Positions 16,656 through 25,420 of a stretch of DNA of 64,000 bases are shown piece by piece. The notes beneath the pieces were generated by a model, which did no database searches, was not told the DNA's origin, and saw only the letters and a program-made list of their open reading frames with translations. Each line of letters begins with the position of its first letter. Position 1 is the first letter of the stretch. A program made the position numbers and the translations under genes. The stretch is from Stenotrophomonas raiganjensis (SeqCode). Lineage in GTDB: Bacteria > Pseudomonadota > Gammaproteobacteria > Xanthomonadales > Xanthomonadaceae. The DNA lies in assembly GCF_030658505.1 (NCBI RefSeq), contig NZ_JAUTXR010000124.1:1-64000 (forward strand), written 5' to 3'.

Positions 16656-17210
16656 ATGACCGAACCCACGCTGCACGTCACCGTGAAGTTGAACGCCCGG
16701 CTGCAGCCGGAGCATCGCCACGAACTGTTCGAGGATCCGCTCGACGCGCTGCTGCAGGCGGCCCAGGTGGGCGAGCTGACTGGCGGCGGCACCGCGATGT
16801 CCGATCTCGGTGAGGTCGAGTACGGCGATATCGAAGTGGCACTGATCGATGCGGCCGGCGTGCCGAAGCTGATCGACCTGCTGGAGCAGCTGGGTGCGCC
16901 GAAGGGTTCGCAGCTGCAGGGTGCGGGCGAGGCCGACCGCAGCTTCGGTGTGACCGAGGGGCTGGGCATCTACCTGGATGGCCTGAACCTGCCGGACGAG
17001 GTCTACGAACAGTGTGATTCCAACCACGTGTTCGAGCAGCTGTCGGAGAACATCGACGGCCTGGGCGAGATCTGCAGCTGGTGGCAGGGCCCGACCGAGA
17101 CCGCGCTGTACATGTACGGCGAATCGTTTGAAGCGATGCGTGATGCGATTGCCGAATTCGTGGGCAGCTATCCGCTCTGCCAGAACGCACGCGTGGTGCA
17201 GATCGCCTGA
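16656..17210 (+). CDS. Conserved protein of unknown function (184 residues)
   Basis: Soluble, acidic protein starting MTEPTLHVTVKLNARLQPEH, with an EVEYGDIEVALID strand region, a LIDLLEQLGAPKGSQL helix and a C-terminal half rich in aromatic and acidic residues (ICSWWQGPTETALYMYG). There is no signal peptide or membrane segment. I do not recognise the family with confidence. AGGAACG lies seven bases before the ATG. A possible -10 (TACAAT) is provided by the end of the SMAG repeat. Confidence 0.7.
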   Translation: MTEPTLHVTVKLNARLQPEHRHELFEDPLDALLQAAQVGELTGGGTAMSDLGEVEYGDIEVALIDAAGVPKLIDLLEQLGAPKGSQLQGAGEADRSFGVTEGLGIYLDGLNLPDEVYEQCDSNHVFEQLSENIDGLGEICSWWQGPTETALYMYGESFEAMRDAIAEFVGSYPLCQNARVVQIA

Positions 17211-17221
17211 GCGACATTGTT

Positions 17222-17234
17222 GTAGAGCCGAGCC
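17222..17234. repeat. Truncated SMAG half-element
   Basis: GTAGAGCCGAGCC matches the first arm of the SMAG hairpin, but the second arm is missing. The rest of the gap to 17366 shows nothing I can name. Confidence 0.5.
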
Positions 17235-17366
17235 TGTCCCCCGGACCACGTGACGGTGTGCACACGCCAATGCGCGGCGCCGGATTGATCCTGCTCAAGG
17301 CGCGGCCTGCACATCCGGTGTGCAATGGTGTCGTTCCCATCCGGCAGATCGCTACGGAGCCCCACC

Positions 17367-17813
17367 ATGTACAAGCGCATCCTGATTGCCACCGACGGAT
17401 CCGAGCTGGCCGACAAGGGCCTGGCCAAGGGCCTGGAGCTGGCCAAGGACCTCAATGCCGAGGTCGATATCGTGACCGTTTCCGAGCCGTGGGCCGTCGG
17501 CATGTACGACGCCATGGGCTGGAGCGTGGGCTACATGAACAGCCCCGAGTACAAGGCCGACCGCGAGGAAGGCGCACAGAAGGTGCTGCAGCCGGCGCTG
17601 GCCAAGGCGGCCGAGCAGGGCATCACCGCCAATCCGGTGCACGTGCTGGACCGCTATGCGGCCGACGGCATCATCGAGACCGCTGCCGAGCGCAACAGCG
17701 ACCTGATCGTGATGACCTCGCATGGCCGTCGTGGCGTGACCCGCGTGCTGCTGGGCAGCCAGACCGCCGAAGTGCTGGCACGCAGCACCCTGCCGGTGCT
17801 GGTCATCCGCTGA
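17367..17813 (+). CDS. Universal stress protein (UspA family, ATP-binding type)
   Basis: 148 residues. N-terminal MYKRILIATDGSELADKGL carries the conserved Asp of the nucleotide pocket. The C-terminal GRRG-x7-GSQTAEVLARS matches the G-x2-G-x9-G(S/T) ATP-binding pattern, so it probably binds ATP like MJ0577-type Usps rather than being a non-binding UspA. The start at 17367 gives the family N-terminus. It stands alone; no partner is evident. Confidence 0.92.
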   Translation: MYKRILIATDGSELADKGLAKGLELAKDLNAEVDIVTVSEPWAVGMYDAMGWSVGYMNSPEYKADREEGAQKVLQPALAKAAEQGITANPVHVLDRYAADGIIETAAERNSDLIVMTSHGRRGVTRVLLGSQTAEVLARSTLPVLVIR

Positions 17814-17853
17814 TCCACACCCACTGATTCAAGCGTTCCCGGGGAGGGGACCC

Positions 17854-17883
17854 GACGCCGGCCGCAGGATGCGCGCCGGCGTC
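17854..17883. terminator. Perfect hairpin between usp and the convergent araC gene
   Basis: GACGCCGGC pairs with GCCGGCGTC around a 12-base loop. There is no T-run, so it is only a possible bidirectional terminator. Confidence 0.45.
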
Positions 17884-17952
17884 ATCTTCTGTGGGCCGCG
17901 CAAGCGGCCATCCACGCAGGGCATGGCTCTACTTCCGGCGTTGCCGGCGCAC

Positions 17953-18399
17953 TCATGAAAGGCGCGCTGGCTGGCCGCGGCAGGTACGCCGCCACTGGGC
18001 CGGCGACATCCCATAGCGGGCCTGGAAGGCGCGCTGGAACTGGCGTTCCGAGGCGAAGCCCACCTCATACAGCAGCCAGGTGACGCTGCAGCAGGGGTCA
18101 CGGTCGAGGTGGCGGTAGGCCAGCCACAGGCGCCGCTCGCGGATGTAGCGGGCGACTCCGCCCAAGGCCTGGAACAACCGGTACAACGTCGGCCGCGAGA
18201 GCGCGAAGGCGTCACGGATCATGCGCTCGTCCAGTTCGCACTCACCCAGGTGCGCATCGATGAAATCGAGGATCCGCCGCAGCCGCGGGTCGGACGGCGG
18301 CGAGGTCGATGCCGCCACAGCCGGCATCGAAGCGAAAGCGGCGGTACCAAGGTCGGCGGCGAGTGCGCCGACCAGCGAGGGGCAGTGCTGGAGTGTCAT
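17953..18399 (-). CDS. AraC-type regulator with only a DNA-binding domain
   Basis: About 148 residues. The C-terminal two-thirds is an AraC/XylS HTH domain: RLRRILDFIDAHLGECELD, the first HTH FALSRPTLYRLFQALGGVA, and the second with the family signature YEVGFASERQFQRAFQARYG followed by SPAQWRR. The usual ~150-residue sensor domain is missing; only a short Ala-rich N-terminus precedes it. Two starts are possible (18399 and 18420), neither with a strong ribosome site. It faces tssB across a 208-base gap with two palindromes, so it may regulate the T6SS operon. It could also be a decayed remnant of a longer regulator. Confidence 0.75.
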   Translation of the reverse strand: MTLQHCPSLVGALAADLGTAAFASMPAVAASTSPPSDPRLRRILDFIDAHLGECELDERMIRDAFALSRPTLYRLFQALGGVARYIRERRLWLAYRHLDRDPCCSVTWLLYEVGFASERQFQRAFQARYGMSPAQWRRTCRGQPARLS

Positions 18400-18434
18400 G
18401 GCAGCGTCTTCACGGCCCATCCCCTGGGCCTGTC

Positions 18435-18499
18435 CTGTCGATACCGACAGTTGCGCTGGAAACCCATCATCGGCCCGCCATGAACCGCCGATGGCGGGC
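18435..18499. promoter_or_regulatory. Two palindromes in the araC-tssB divergent promoter region
   Basis: CTGTCG-N4-CGACAG at 18435-18450, and GCCCGCCAT-N9-ATGGCGGGC at 18473-18499. The second abuts the TGAGACGAA motif. They are candidate operators for the AraC-type protein or another regulator. Confidence 0.45.
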
Positions 18500-18515
18500 T
18501 GAGACGAATTGTCGG
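18500..18515 (+). promoter_or_regulatory. T6SS motif, site A (before tssB)
   Basis: TGAGACGAATTGTCGG, identical over 16 bases to site B before tssK and closely matched by sites C (vgrG) and D (ecfK). It ends 92 bases before the tssB ATG, same strand. Candidate promoter element for the ECF sigma factor encoded at 29911. Confidence 0.55.
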
Positions 18516-18607
18516 GAGGCCCGCGTGGTGGCCTCGCAGACTTGCCCGGCATCGAGGCCGACGCCCGTGGGCGCCCGGCACGACCCGTTTCCATCGGAGG
18601 CCAGGCC

Positions 18608-19114
18608 ATGGCGAACAGCCAGAAGTTCATTGCCCGCAATCGGGCACCGCGGGTGCAGATCGAGTACGACGTTGAGGTCTACGGGGCGCAGAAGAAGGTA
18701 CAGCTGCCGTTCGTGATGGGCGTGATGTCCGACCTCTCCGGTGCCAATGCCGGCGAGTTGCCGTCGCTGGAGGAGCGCAAGGCACTGGAGATCGATGTCG
18801 ACAACTTCGACAGCCGCCTGCAGTCGATGAAGCCGCGGGTGGCCTTCAGCGTGCCCAACACCTTGACCGGCGAAGGCAGCCTGAGCGTGGACATCACCTT
18901 CGAGAGCATGGACGACTTCTCGCCGGCCGCCGTGGCGCGCCGCGTCGAGCCGCTGGCCAAGCTGCTGCAGGCGCGCGCCCAGCTGGCGAACCTGGATACC
19001 TACATGGACGGCAAGGCCGGTGCGGAGGCGTTGATCGCGCAGGCGATCCGTGACCCGGCGCTGCTGCAGGCACTGGTTGCCGCGCCGAACGGCGACGTCA
19101 AGGACGGGGAGTAA
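18608..19114 (+). CDS. tssB: T6SS contractile sheath small subunit TssB
   Basis: 168 residues. Forms the contractile sheath with TssC. Opens MANSQKFIARNRAPRVQIEY, followed by the family block LPFVMGVMSDLSG and DVDNFDSRLQSMKPRVAFSVPN. The C-terminal half carries helices for TssC binding (FSPAAVARRVEPLAKLLQARAQL). The start at 18608 has CGGAGG upstream; the longer frame would include promoter sequence. It is the first gene of the tssBC-hcp-tagJ-tssEFG-clpV run and lies three bases before tssC. Confidence 0.95.
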   Translation: MANSQKFIARNRAPRVQIEYDVEVYGAQKKVQLPFVMGVMSDLSGANAGELPSLEERKALEIDVDNFDSRLQSMKPRVAFSVPNTLTGEGSLSVDITFESMDDFSPAAVARRVEPLAKLLQARAQLANLDTYMDGKAGAEALIAQAIRDPALLQALVAAPNGDVKDGE

Positions 19115-19117
19115 GCC

Positions 19118-20614
19118 ATGTCGACCGAACAATTGATCGAGGCCGGCAGCGATTCCGGCATCGCACTGGAATCGGGCGGCTTCGCCGAACTGCTGAACAA
19201 GCAGTTCCGGCCGAAGAGCGACCGTGCGCAGCAGGAAGTGGAATCAGCGGTGCGCACGCTGGCCGAACAGGTGCTCAGCCGTGCTGACATCGTCAGCGAC
19301 GATGTCTCGCAGACGATCAAGGCCTACATCGCCGAGATCGACCGCACGCTGACTGCACAGCTGAACCAGATCCTGCATCACCCGGACTTCCAGCAGCTGG
19401 AAGGCGCCTGGCGCGGCCTGCACTACCTGGTCAACAACACTGAGACCGACACCCAGCTGAAGATCCGGGTGTTCAATGTGTCGAAGAAGGAACTGGGCAA
19501 GACCCTGAAGCGCTACAAGGGCACCGCCTGGGACCAGAGCCCGATCTTCAAGAAGGTGTACGAACACGAGTACGGCCAGCTGGGCGGGGAGCCCTACGGT
19601 TGCCTGGTGGGCGACTACTACTTCGACCAGAGCCCGCAGGACGTCGAACTGCTGGCCGGCATGGCCCAGGTGGCGTCGGCGGCACATGCCCCGTTCCTGT
19701 CGGCGGCGGCACCGCGCCTGCTGGGCATGGATGGCTGGGATGAACTGGCCAACCCGCGCGATCTGGCCAAGATCTTCACCACCCCCGACTACGCGGCCTG
19801 GCGTTCGCTGCGCGACTCGGAAGATTCCAAGTACATCGGGCTGGCGATGCCGCGCACGCTGGCGCGCCTGCCCTACGGCGCCGCCACCGATCCGGTGGAC
19901 GAGTTCGATTTCGAGGAAGACACCTCCGGCGCCGATTCGAGCCGTTACACGTGGCAGAACGCGGCCTATGCGATGGCGGTCAACATCAACCGCTCGTTCA
20001 AGCAGTACGGCTGGTGCTCCAGGATCCGCGGTATCGAGTCCGGTGGCGCGGTGGAAGGCCTGCCCACCCATACCTTCCCGACCGACGATGGCGGCGTGGA
20101 CATGAAATGCCCGACCGAGGTGGCGATCACCGACCGCCGCTCCGCCGAGCTGGACAAGCTGGGGCTGATGCCCCTGGTGCATCGCAAGAATTCCGACATG
20201 GCAGCCTTCATCAGTGCGCAGTCGTTGAACAAGCCCGCCGAGTACGACAACCCCGACGCCACCGCCAACGCAGCGCTGGCGGCCCGGCTGCCGTACATGT
20301 TCGCCTGCAACCGCTTCGCGCATTACCTCAAGTGCATCGTGCGCGACAAGATCGGTTCGTTCTCCAGCCGCGAGCAGATGCAGAAATGGCTGGGCAACTG
20401 GATTCTCAACTACGTTGACGGTGATCCGGCCAACTCCAGCGAAGAGTACAAGGCCAGCCATCCGCTCGCCGCCGCCGAGGTGGTGGTGGAGGAAGTGGAA
20501 GGTGCACCCGGCTATTACACCTCCAAGTTTTTCCTGAAACCGCACTACCAGCTGGAAGGACTGACCGTCTCGCTGCGGCTGGTTTCGCGCCTGCCATCGC
20601 AGGCCAAGGCCTGA
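19118..20614 (+). CDS. tssC: T6SS contractile sheath large subunit TssC
   Basis: 498 residues, normal for TssC. Recognisable blocks: LNQILHHPDFQQLEGAWRGL, the conserved VFNVSKKELGKTL, FEYDQSP-type YYFDQSPQDVELL, HAPFLSAAAPRLLG and the C-terminal RFAHYLKCIVRDKIGSFSS. It polymerises with TssB into the sheath around the Hcp tube. GGGGAG before the ATG. 78 bases separate it from hcp, enough for an internal signal, though none is obvious. Confidence 0.96.
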   Translation: MSTEQLIEAGSDSGIALESGGFAELLNKQFRPKSDRAQQEVESAVRTLAEQVLSRADIVSDDVSQTIKAYIAEIDRTLTAQLNQILHHPDFQQLEGAWRGLHYLVNNTETDTQLKIRVFNVSKKELGKTLKRYKGTAWDQSPIFKKVYEHEYGQLGGEPYGCLVGDYYFDQSPQDVELLAGMAQVASAAHAPFLSAAAPRLLGMDGWDELANPRDLAKIFTTPDYAAWRSLRDSEDSKYIGLAMPRTLARLPYGAATDPVDEFDFEEDTSGADSSRYTWQNAAYAMAVNINRSFKQYGWCSRIRGIESGGAVEGLPTHTFPTDDGGVDMKCPTEVAITDRRSAELDKLGLMPLVHRKNSDMAAFISAQSLNKPAEYDNPDATANAALAARLPYMFACNRFAHYLKCIVRDKIGSFSSREQMQKWLGNWILNYVDGDPANSSEEYKASHPLAAAEVVVEEVEGAPGYYTSKFFLKPHYQLEGLTVSLRLVSRLPSQAKA

Positions 20615-20691
20615 TCTTCCCGTTCCCCTTCCCGCGCTGGCCAGGCCCTGGCCGGCGAACCGATTCGACAGCCGATTGAAGGAGCAGTTCC

Positions 20692-21192
20692 ATGGCATTC
20701 GACATGCATCTGAAGTTCAAGGGTGGCAGCGTCACCATCGAAGGTGGCTCGACCCATGCCAAGCACAAGAACGAGATTCCGGTACTGGCCTGGTCGTGGG
20801 GCGTCAGCAACAGCGGCGACCTGCACAGCGGTGGCGTCAGTTCCGGAGGCAAGGCCCACGTGCAGGACATCTCCATCACCAAGTACGTGGACAAAAGCTC
20901 CAACGCGCTGCTGCAGGCTGCCAGCACCGGCGCACGCATCGAGGAGGCGTGGTTGTACGTGACCAACGCCACCGGCGAGCAGACCGACTATGTGACCCTG
21001 CACCTGTCCAATGGCGTGCTGATCACTTCGGTCTCCACCGGCGGCTCCGGCGGCGAGGACCGCCTGACCGAGAACGTCACCCTGCACTTCGGCAAGTTCC
21101 AGTACGGGTTCCAGCCGCAGAAGCCCGACGGCACCGCCGACGGTGCGGCCAAGACCTTCACCTACGACATGCAGGCCGTGGCCAAGGCCTGA
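20692..21192 (+). CDS. hcp: T6SS tube protein Hcp (TssD)
   Basis: 166 residues. Builds the hexameric inner tube and is exported on firing. MAFDMHLKFKGGSVTIEGGS, the GVSNSGDLHSGG loop, VQDISITKYVDKSSNALLQA and KFQYGFQPQKPDG are typical Hcp1-family segments. A strong AAGGAG ribosome site seven bases before the ATG suggests high expression, as expected for the most abundant T6SS product. tagJ follows after three bases. Confidence 0.96.
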   Translation: MAFDMHLKFKGGSVTIEGGSTHAKHKNEIPVLAWSWGVSNSGDLHSGGVSSGGKAHVQDISITKYVDKSSNALLQAASTGARIEEAWLYVTNATGEQTDYVTLHLSNGVLITSVSTGGSGGEDRLTENVTLHFGKFQYGFQPQKPDGTADGAAKTFTYDMQAVAKA

Positions 21193-21195
21193 TGC

Positions 21196-22005
21196 ATGAA
21201 CATGCCGCCCACCTCCGCTTCCGCACCGGCCGTGGACCTGCTGCGGGCCGGTGACCTGGGCGGCGCGCTGCAGGTGCAGCGCGAACGGGTGCGTGCCGCA
21301 CCGACCGTCGCCACAGAACGTGTGTTCCTGTTCCAGCTGCTGGCCGTGCTCGGCCAGTGGCAACGGGCCGAGGCCCAGCTGCAGGCGGCCGTGCAGCTCG
21401 ATGCCAGCCTGTCGCTGCTGGGCAGCGCAGGCCATGCGCTGCTGCGTGCGGAGCAGGTACGCGCCGAGGTATTCGCCGGCACGCGCCTGCCGCCCGTACT
21501 GGGGACGCCGCAGCCCTGGCTGGCATCGCTGCTGCAGGCCGTGCAGCTGCAACAGCAGGGCTACGTCGACGCGGCCATCGAATTGCGCGAACAGGCGTTC
21601 TCGCAGGCACCGGCAGTCGCGGGTGACTGTGATGGCCAGCCATTCGAATGGATCGCCGATGCCGACCCGCGCTTCGGCCCCTGCCTGGAAGTGATCACCC
21701 CCAGCGGCTACGCGTGGCTGCCTCTGGAGGGCCTGGCTGAACTGCGCATCGATCCTCCGGAAGACCTGCGCGACCTGGTCTGGGCGGCGGCCGAACTTCA
21801 CCTGCGGCAAGGGACGGCCCTGCGTGCGTTCCTGCCGGTGCGCTACCCGGGCAGCGAAGCCGGTGATGACAGCGGCCTGCAGCTGGCCCGGCGCAGTGAA
21901 TGGGACGAGCACGGCATCGGCAGTGGCCAGCGCATGCTGGCCAGCGACGGCGGTGACCATCCTCTGCTGCAGATCCGGCAGCTGCGGCTGCAGCATCTGG
22001 ACTGA
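21196..22005 (+). CDS. tagJ: T6SS accessory protein TagJ (ImpE/SciE family)
   Basis: 269 residues. TPR-like helical N-terminus (LLRAGDLGGALQVQRERVRA; QWQRAEAQLQAAVQLDASL) and the family C-terminal block SGYAWLPLEGLAELRIDPPEDLRD. In Pseudomonas TagJ binds the N-terminus of TssB and is thought to modulate sheath turnover by ClpV; systems with TagJ form a subset of T6SS. Its place between hcp and tssE is usual. An ATG at 21202 is a near alternative start. Confidence 0.9.
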   Translation: MNMPPTSASAPAVDLLRAGDLGGALQVQRERVRAAPTVATERVFLFQLLAVLGQWQRAEAQLQAAVQLDASLSLLGSAGHALLRAEQVRAEVFAGTRLPPVLGTPQPWLASLLQAVQLQQQGYVDAAIELREQAFSQAPAVAGDCDGQPFEWIADADPRFGPCLEVITPSGYAWLPLEGLAELRIDPPEDLRDLVWAAAELHLRQGTALRAFLPVRYPGSEAGDDSGLQLARRSEWDEHGIGSGQRMLASDGGDHPLLQIRQLRLQHLD

Positions 22006-22014
22006 GATGCGCCG

Positions 22015-22518
22015 ATGGCCGAGCTGACCACCACCGAGCGCCTGCAACCGTCCCTGCTGGACCGCTTGACCGACGACGCCCCCCTGCAACGCGACGAGAG
22101 CCGCGATCAACGGGTGATCTCCGCCAGCCGGCTGCGCGAATGCGTGATGCGCGACCTGTCGTGGCTGCTCAACAGCGTGCACCTGGCCGCCAGCACGCGC
22201 CTGGACGACGCGCCCGACGTCGCCGGCTCGGTGCTCAATTACGGCATTCCGGACCTGACCGGGCTGGAGCTGGCCGGACTGGATGTCGCGGCGCTGCAGC
22301 GGCGGCTGCGCGAGGCCCTCCTCGCCTTCGAGCCGCGCCTGATTGCACACACGCTACAGGTGACGGTGCAGGCCAATGCGCAGCGGATGGACCGGCGTTC
22401 GCTGGTGTTCGACATCCGCTCGGAAATGTGGGCACAGCCGATCCCGCTCAATCTCTACCTGAAGACCGAAGTGGACCTGGAGACCGGCCGCATGGACCTG
22501 GTCGAGGGCAATGCGTGA
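22015..22518 (+). CDS. tssE: T6SS baseplate protein TssE (gp25-like)
   Basis: 167 residues, gpW/gp25 family. Conserved start LQPSLLDRLTDDAP, the REC motif SRLRECVMRDLSWLLNS, VLNYGIPDLTGL and the C-terminal VFDIRSEMWAQPIPLNLYLKTEVD. Part of the wedge (TssEFGK) that anchors the sheath. Nine bases follow tagJ; its TGA overlaps the tssF ATG (TGATG). Confidence 0.93.
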   Translation: MAELTTTERLQPSLLDRLTDDAPLQRDESRDQRVISASRLRECVMRDLSWLLNSVHLAASTRLDDAPDVAGSVLNYGIPDLTGLELAGLDVAALQRRLREALLAFEPRLIAHTLQVTVQANAQRMDRRSLVFDIRSEMWAQPIPLNLYLKTEVDLETGRMDLVEGNA

Positions 22519-24389
22519 TGGATCCGCGCCTGCTCCGCCACTACAACCGCGAGCTGCAGCACATCCGTGGCATGGGTGCCGAGTTTGCCCGCGAGTTTCC
22601 CAAGATTGCCGGGCGCCTGGGCATGGATGGCATCGAGTGTGCCGATCCCTATGTCGAGCGCCTGCTGGAAGGCTTCGCCTTCCTGTCTGCGCGCGTACAG
22701 GTGAAGCTGGACGCGCAGTTCCCGGTGTTCACCCAGCACCTGCTGGAGATGGTGTATCCGCACTTCCTGGCGCCGGTCCCCTCCATGGCGGTCGTGCAGC
22801 TGCAGCCGGACCTGAAGGACGCCAAGCTGGCCGCGGGCCACCGTGTACCCCGCCACAGCCGCCTGGCTGCCACGCCAGTGGCCGGCGAGCGTACGGCCTG
22901 CGAGTACCGCACCGCACACGAGGTGACACTGTGGCCCCTGCAGCTGGTGGAAGCGCGCTACTTCGAAAGCCCTGCGGCGCTGGCTGCAGCGGAAGTCGCA
23001 GTACCCGCCGGCAGTGCGGCGCGTGCCGGCCTGCGCCTGCGCCTGCAGGCCCAGGCCGGCGTGCCGCTGGAGACGTTGTCGCTGGACCGCCTGCCGTTGT
23101 TCCTCGCCGGCGCCGACGGCCTGCCGCGGCGGCTGTATGAGCAGCTGATGGGCAACGCGTGCGGCTGCTGGCTGCGCGCAGGAGGTCCGGCCCACTGGCA
23201 GCCTGCCGAGGCCCTGCAGCCGGTCGGTTTCGATGACGCGCAGGCATTGCTGCCGTATGACGGCCGGTCGTTCGGCGGCTACCGGTTGCTGCAGGAGTAC
23301 TTCGCCTGCCCGGAGCGGTTCCTGTTCGTCGAACTGACCGGGTTGAGGCCAGTGCTGCAGCGGGCCATCGGCACCCAGCTGGAGGTCGTGATCCTGTTCG
23401 ATCGCAGTGAGCCTGGCCTGCACAACGCGCTGGGCGTGGACAACGTCCGTCTGTACTGCACACCAGCCATCAACCTGTTTCCGCAGGCGGCCGACCGCGT
23501 GCATCTGTCGCCTGGCCGCCACGAATACCATGTGCTGCCCGATCGCACCCGGCCGCTGGACCTGGAAGTGCACAGCATCACCGCCGTGGACGGCTACGGT
23601 GACGGCCAGTCCCCCGAGCAACGCTTTGCACCGTTCTATGGCAACCAGGCGCGTACCTGGCACGATCCGCAAGGCGCGTACTACACGCTGCGCCGCGAAC
23701 CGCGCCAGTTGTCGGCCCGCCAGCGGCGGCAGGGGGCGCGCTCCAGCTATGTGGGCAGCGAGGTATTCATCAGTCTGGTCGATGCTGCCGATCGCCCCTT
23801 TCCCAGCCGGCTGCGCCAGCTGGGGTTGCAGCTGCTGTGCAGCAACCGTGACCTGCCGTTGCAGATGCCGGTGGGCAAGGGACGCACCGACTTCAGCCTG
23901 GACGACGGTGCACCGGTCACGGCGATCCGCTGCGTGGCCGGACCGACCCGTCCACGCCCGGCCGGCGACGGTGGCGAGAGCGCCTGGAAGCTGCTCAGCC
24001 ATCTGCAGCTGAACTACCTGTCGCTGTTCGAGGACGGTGACGCGCGTGGTACCGATGCGCTGCGCGAAATGCTGGCGTTGTACTGCGATCCGCATGACGC
24101 CGGAGCACAGCGCCAGCTGGAGGGACTGCGGGGCGTGTCAGCGCGATCGATCGTGCGCCGCATTCCGGTGCCCGGCCCGATCACCTTCGGCCGTGGGCTG
24201 GAGATCACCCTGACCTGCGAGGATGCTGCTTTCGAAGGCACCGGAGCCTATCTGCTGGCGGCGGTGATGCGCCAGTTCTTCGCGCGCTACGTTTCGATCA
24301 ATGCCTTCACCGAAACCGTGCTGCGCACCGTTGAACGCAATGAGGTGGCCCGATGGACGGCCAGACCGGGCGCGCTGCTGGCGCTGTAG
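22518..24389 (+). CDS. tssF: T6SS baseplate protein TssF
   Basis: 623 residues. Starts MDPRLLRHYNRELQHIRGMG, the family's conserved opening, then EFAREFPKIAGRLGMDG and DPYVERLLEGFAFLSARVQ. It dimerises and pairs with TssG in the baseplate wedge. The start at 22518 overlaps the tssE stop by one base and matches the family N-terminus; the longer upstream frame is a shadow of tssE. Its last 37 bases overlap tssG. Confidence 0.94.
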   Translation: MDPRLLRHYNRELQHIRGMGAEFAREFPKIAGRLGMDGIECADPYVERLLEGFAFLSARVQVKLDAQFPVFTQHLLEMVYPHFLAPVPSMAVVQLQPDLKDAKLAAGHRVPRHSRLAATPVAGERTACEYRTAHEVTLWPLQLVEARYFESPAALAAAEVAVPAGSAARAGLRLRLQAQAGVPLETLSLDRLPLFLAGADGLPRRLYEQLMGNACGCWLRAGGPAHWQPAEALQPVGFDDAQALLPYDGRSFGGYRLLQEYFACPERFLFVELTGLRPVLQRAIGTQLEVVILFDRSEPGLHNALGVDNVRLYCTPAINLFPQAADRVHLSPGRHEYHVLPDRTRPLDLEVHSITAVDGYGDGQSPEQRFAPFYGNQARTWHDPQGAYYTLRREPRQLSARQRRQGARSSYVGSEVFISLVDAADRPFPSRLRQLGLQLLCSNRDLPLQMPVGKGRTDFSLDDGAPVTAIRCVAGPTRPRPAGDGGESAWKLLSHLQLNYLSLFEDGDARGTDALREMLALYCDPHDAGAQRQLEGLRGVSARSIVRRIPVPGPITFGRGLEITLTCEDAAFEGTGAYLLAAVMRQFFARYVSINAFTETVLRTVERNEVARWTARPGALLAL

Positions 24390-25420
24390 ACGCGCGCGCG
24401 GCGCTGCTGCAGGCGCTGGCCGCGGCACCGCACGCGTTCGAGGCGTTCACCGCGCTGCGCCTGCTGGAACGGACGCACCCGCACCTGCCGCGCTGGGGGC
24501 GCTCGACGCGCCCGGAGGACGATCCGTTGCGGCTGCGGCAGGCACCGAGCCTGGCCTTCGCTCCGCGCGATGTGGACGCGGTGGTTCCGGCAACAAGCAC
24601 ATGCCCACCGCAGTTGCGCATGTTCGGCTTCGGCCTGTTCGGACCGAACGGGCCCTTGCCGCTGCACCTGACCGAGTACGCGCTGCAGCGGCAGCGCAGC
24701 GCACGCGATGACAGCCTGGTGGCGTTCGCCGACCTGTTCCATCACCGACTCATGAGCGTGTTCTACCGCGCCTGGGCCGATGCACAACCCGTGGTACAGG
24801 CCGACCGGCCCGAGGACGACCGCTTCCGCCTGTACCTGGGGGCGTTGGTCGGCATCGCATCCCCCGCACTGCAGCGCCGTGATGCGCTGGATGATGACTT
24901 CCGCCGCCATCACGCCGGGCACCTGCTGCCGATGGCACGCAATGCCGGTAGCCTGCGCGCGCTGGCGGAAGCGGCGCTGCAGGTGCCGGCACAGGTGATC
25001 GGATTCATCGCCGAATGGATGCGCCTGCCCGAGGACGCGCAGCTGCACCTGGGGGTTCGCAGCAACCGGCTGGGGCAGAGTGCCGTGCTGGGCGCGCAGG
25101 TGCGCGGTTGCCAGCATCGCTTCCGCCTGCGCATCGGCCCGCTTGACCTCGCCAGCTTCCGCGCCTGGCTGCCCGGCGGCACGCAGCTGCCACGCCTGAC
25201 CGCACTGGTACGCAGCCACAGTGGCGACACCCAGGCCTGGGACGTGCAGCTGCTGCTGCGCGCCGACCAGGTGCCGACGCTGCGACTGGCCCGCAGTGGC
25301 CGCCTGGGCCTGGATACCTGGCTGGGCCGGCGCGCCTGGAGCGCGACCGACGCCGACGACGTGGTCGTGCATCCGCGCGCCGCGATGGCTTTCACCGACC
25401 GACCTGGACCCCTGCCATGA
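24353..25420 (+). CDS. tssG: T6SS baseplate protein TssG
   Basis: 355 residues. Conserved N-terminal FEAFTALRLLERTHPHLPRWG, the FFGFGLFGPNGPLPLHLTEYA-like block (here RMFGFGLFGPNGPLPL), FHHRLMSVFYRAWADAQPV and GIASPALQRRDALDDD. Works with TssF and TssK in the baseplate. The start overlaps the end of tssF by 37 bases, common in this operon type; its stop overlaps the clpV ATG. Confidence 0.93.
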   Translation: MDGQTGRAAGAVDARAALLQALAAAPHAFEAFTALRLLERTHPHLPRWGRSTRPEDDPLRLRQAPSLAFAPRDVDAVVPATSTCPPQLRMFGFGLFGPNGPLPLHLTEYALQRQRSARDDSLVAFADLFHHRLMSVFYRAWADAQPVVQADRPEDDRFRLYLGALVGIASPALQRRDALDDDFRRHHAGHLLPMARNAGSLRALAEAALQVPAQVIGFIAEWMRLPEDAQLHLGVRSNRLGQSAVLGAQVRGCQHRFRLRIGPLDLASFRAWLPGGTQLPRLTALVRSHSGDTQAWDVQLLLRADQVPTLRLARSGRLGLDTWLGRRAWSATDADDVVVHPRAAMAFTDRPGPLP

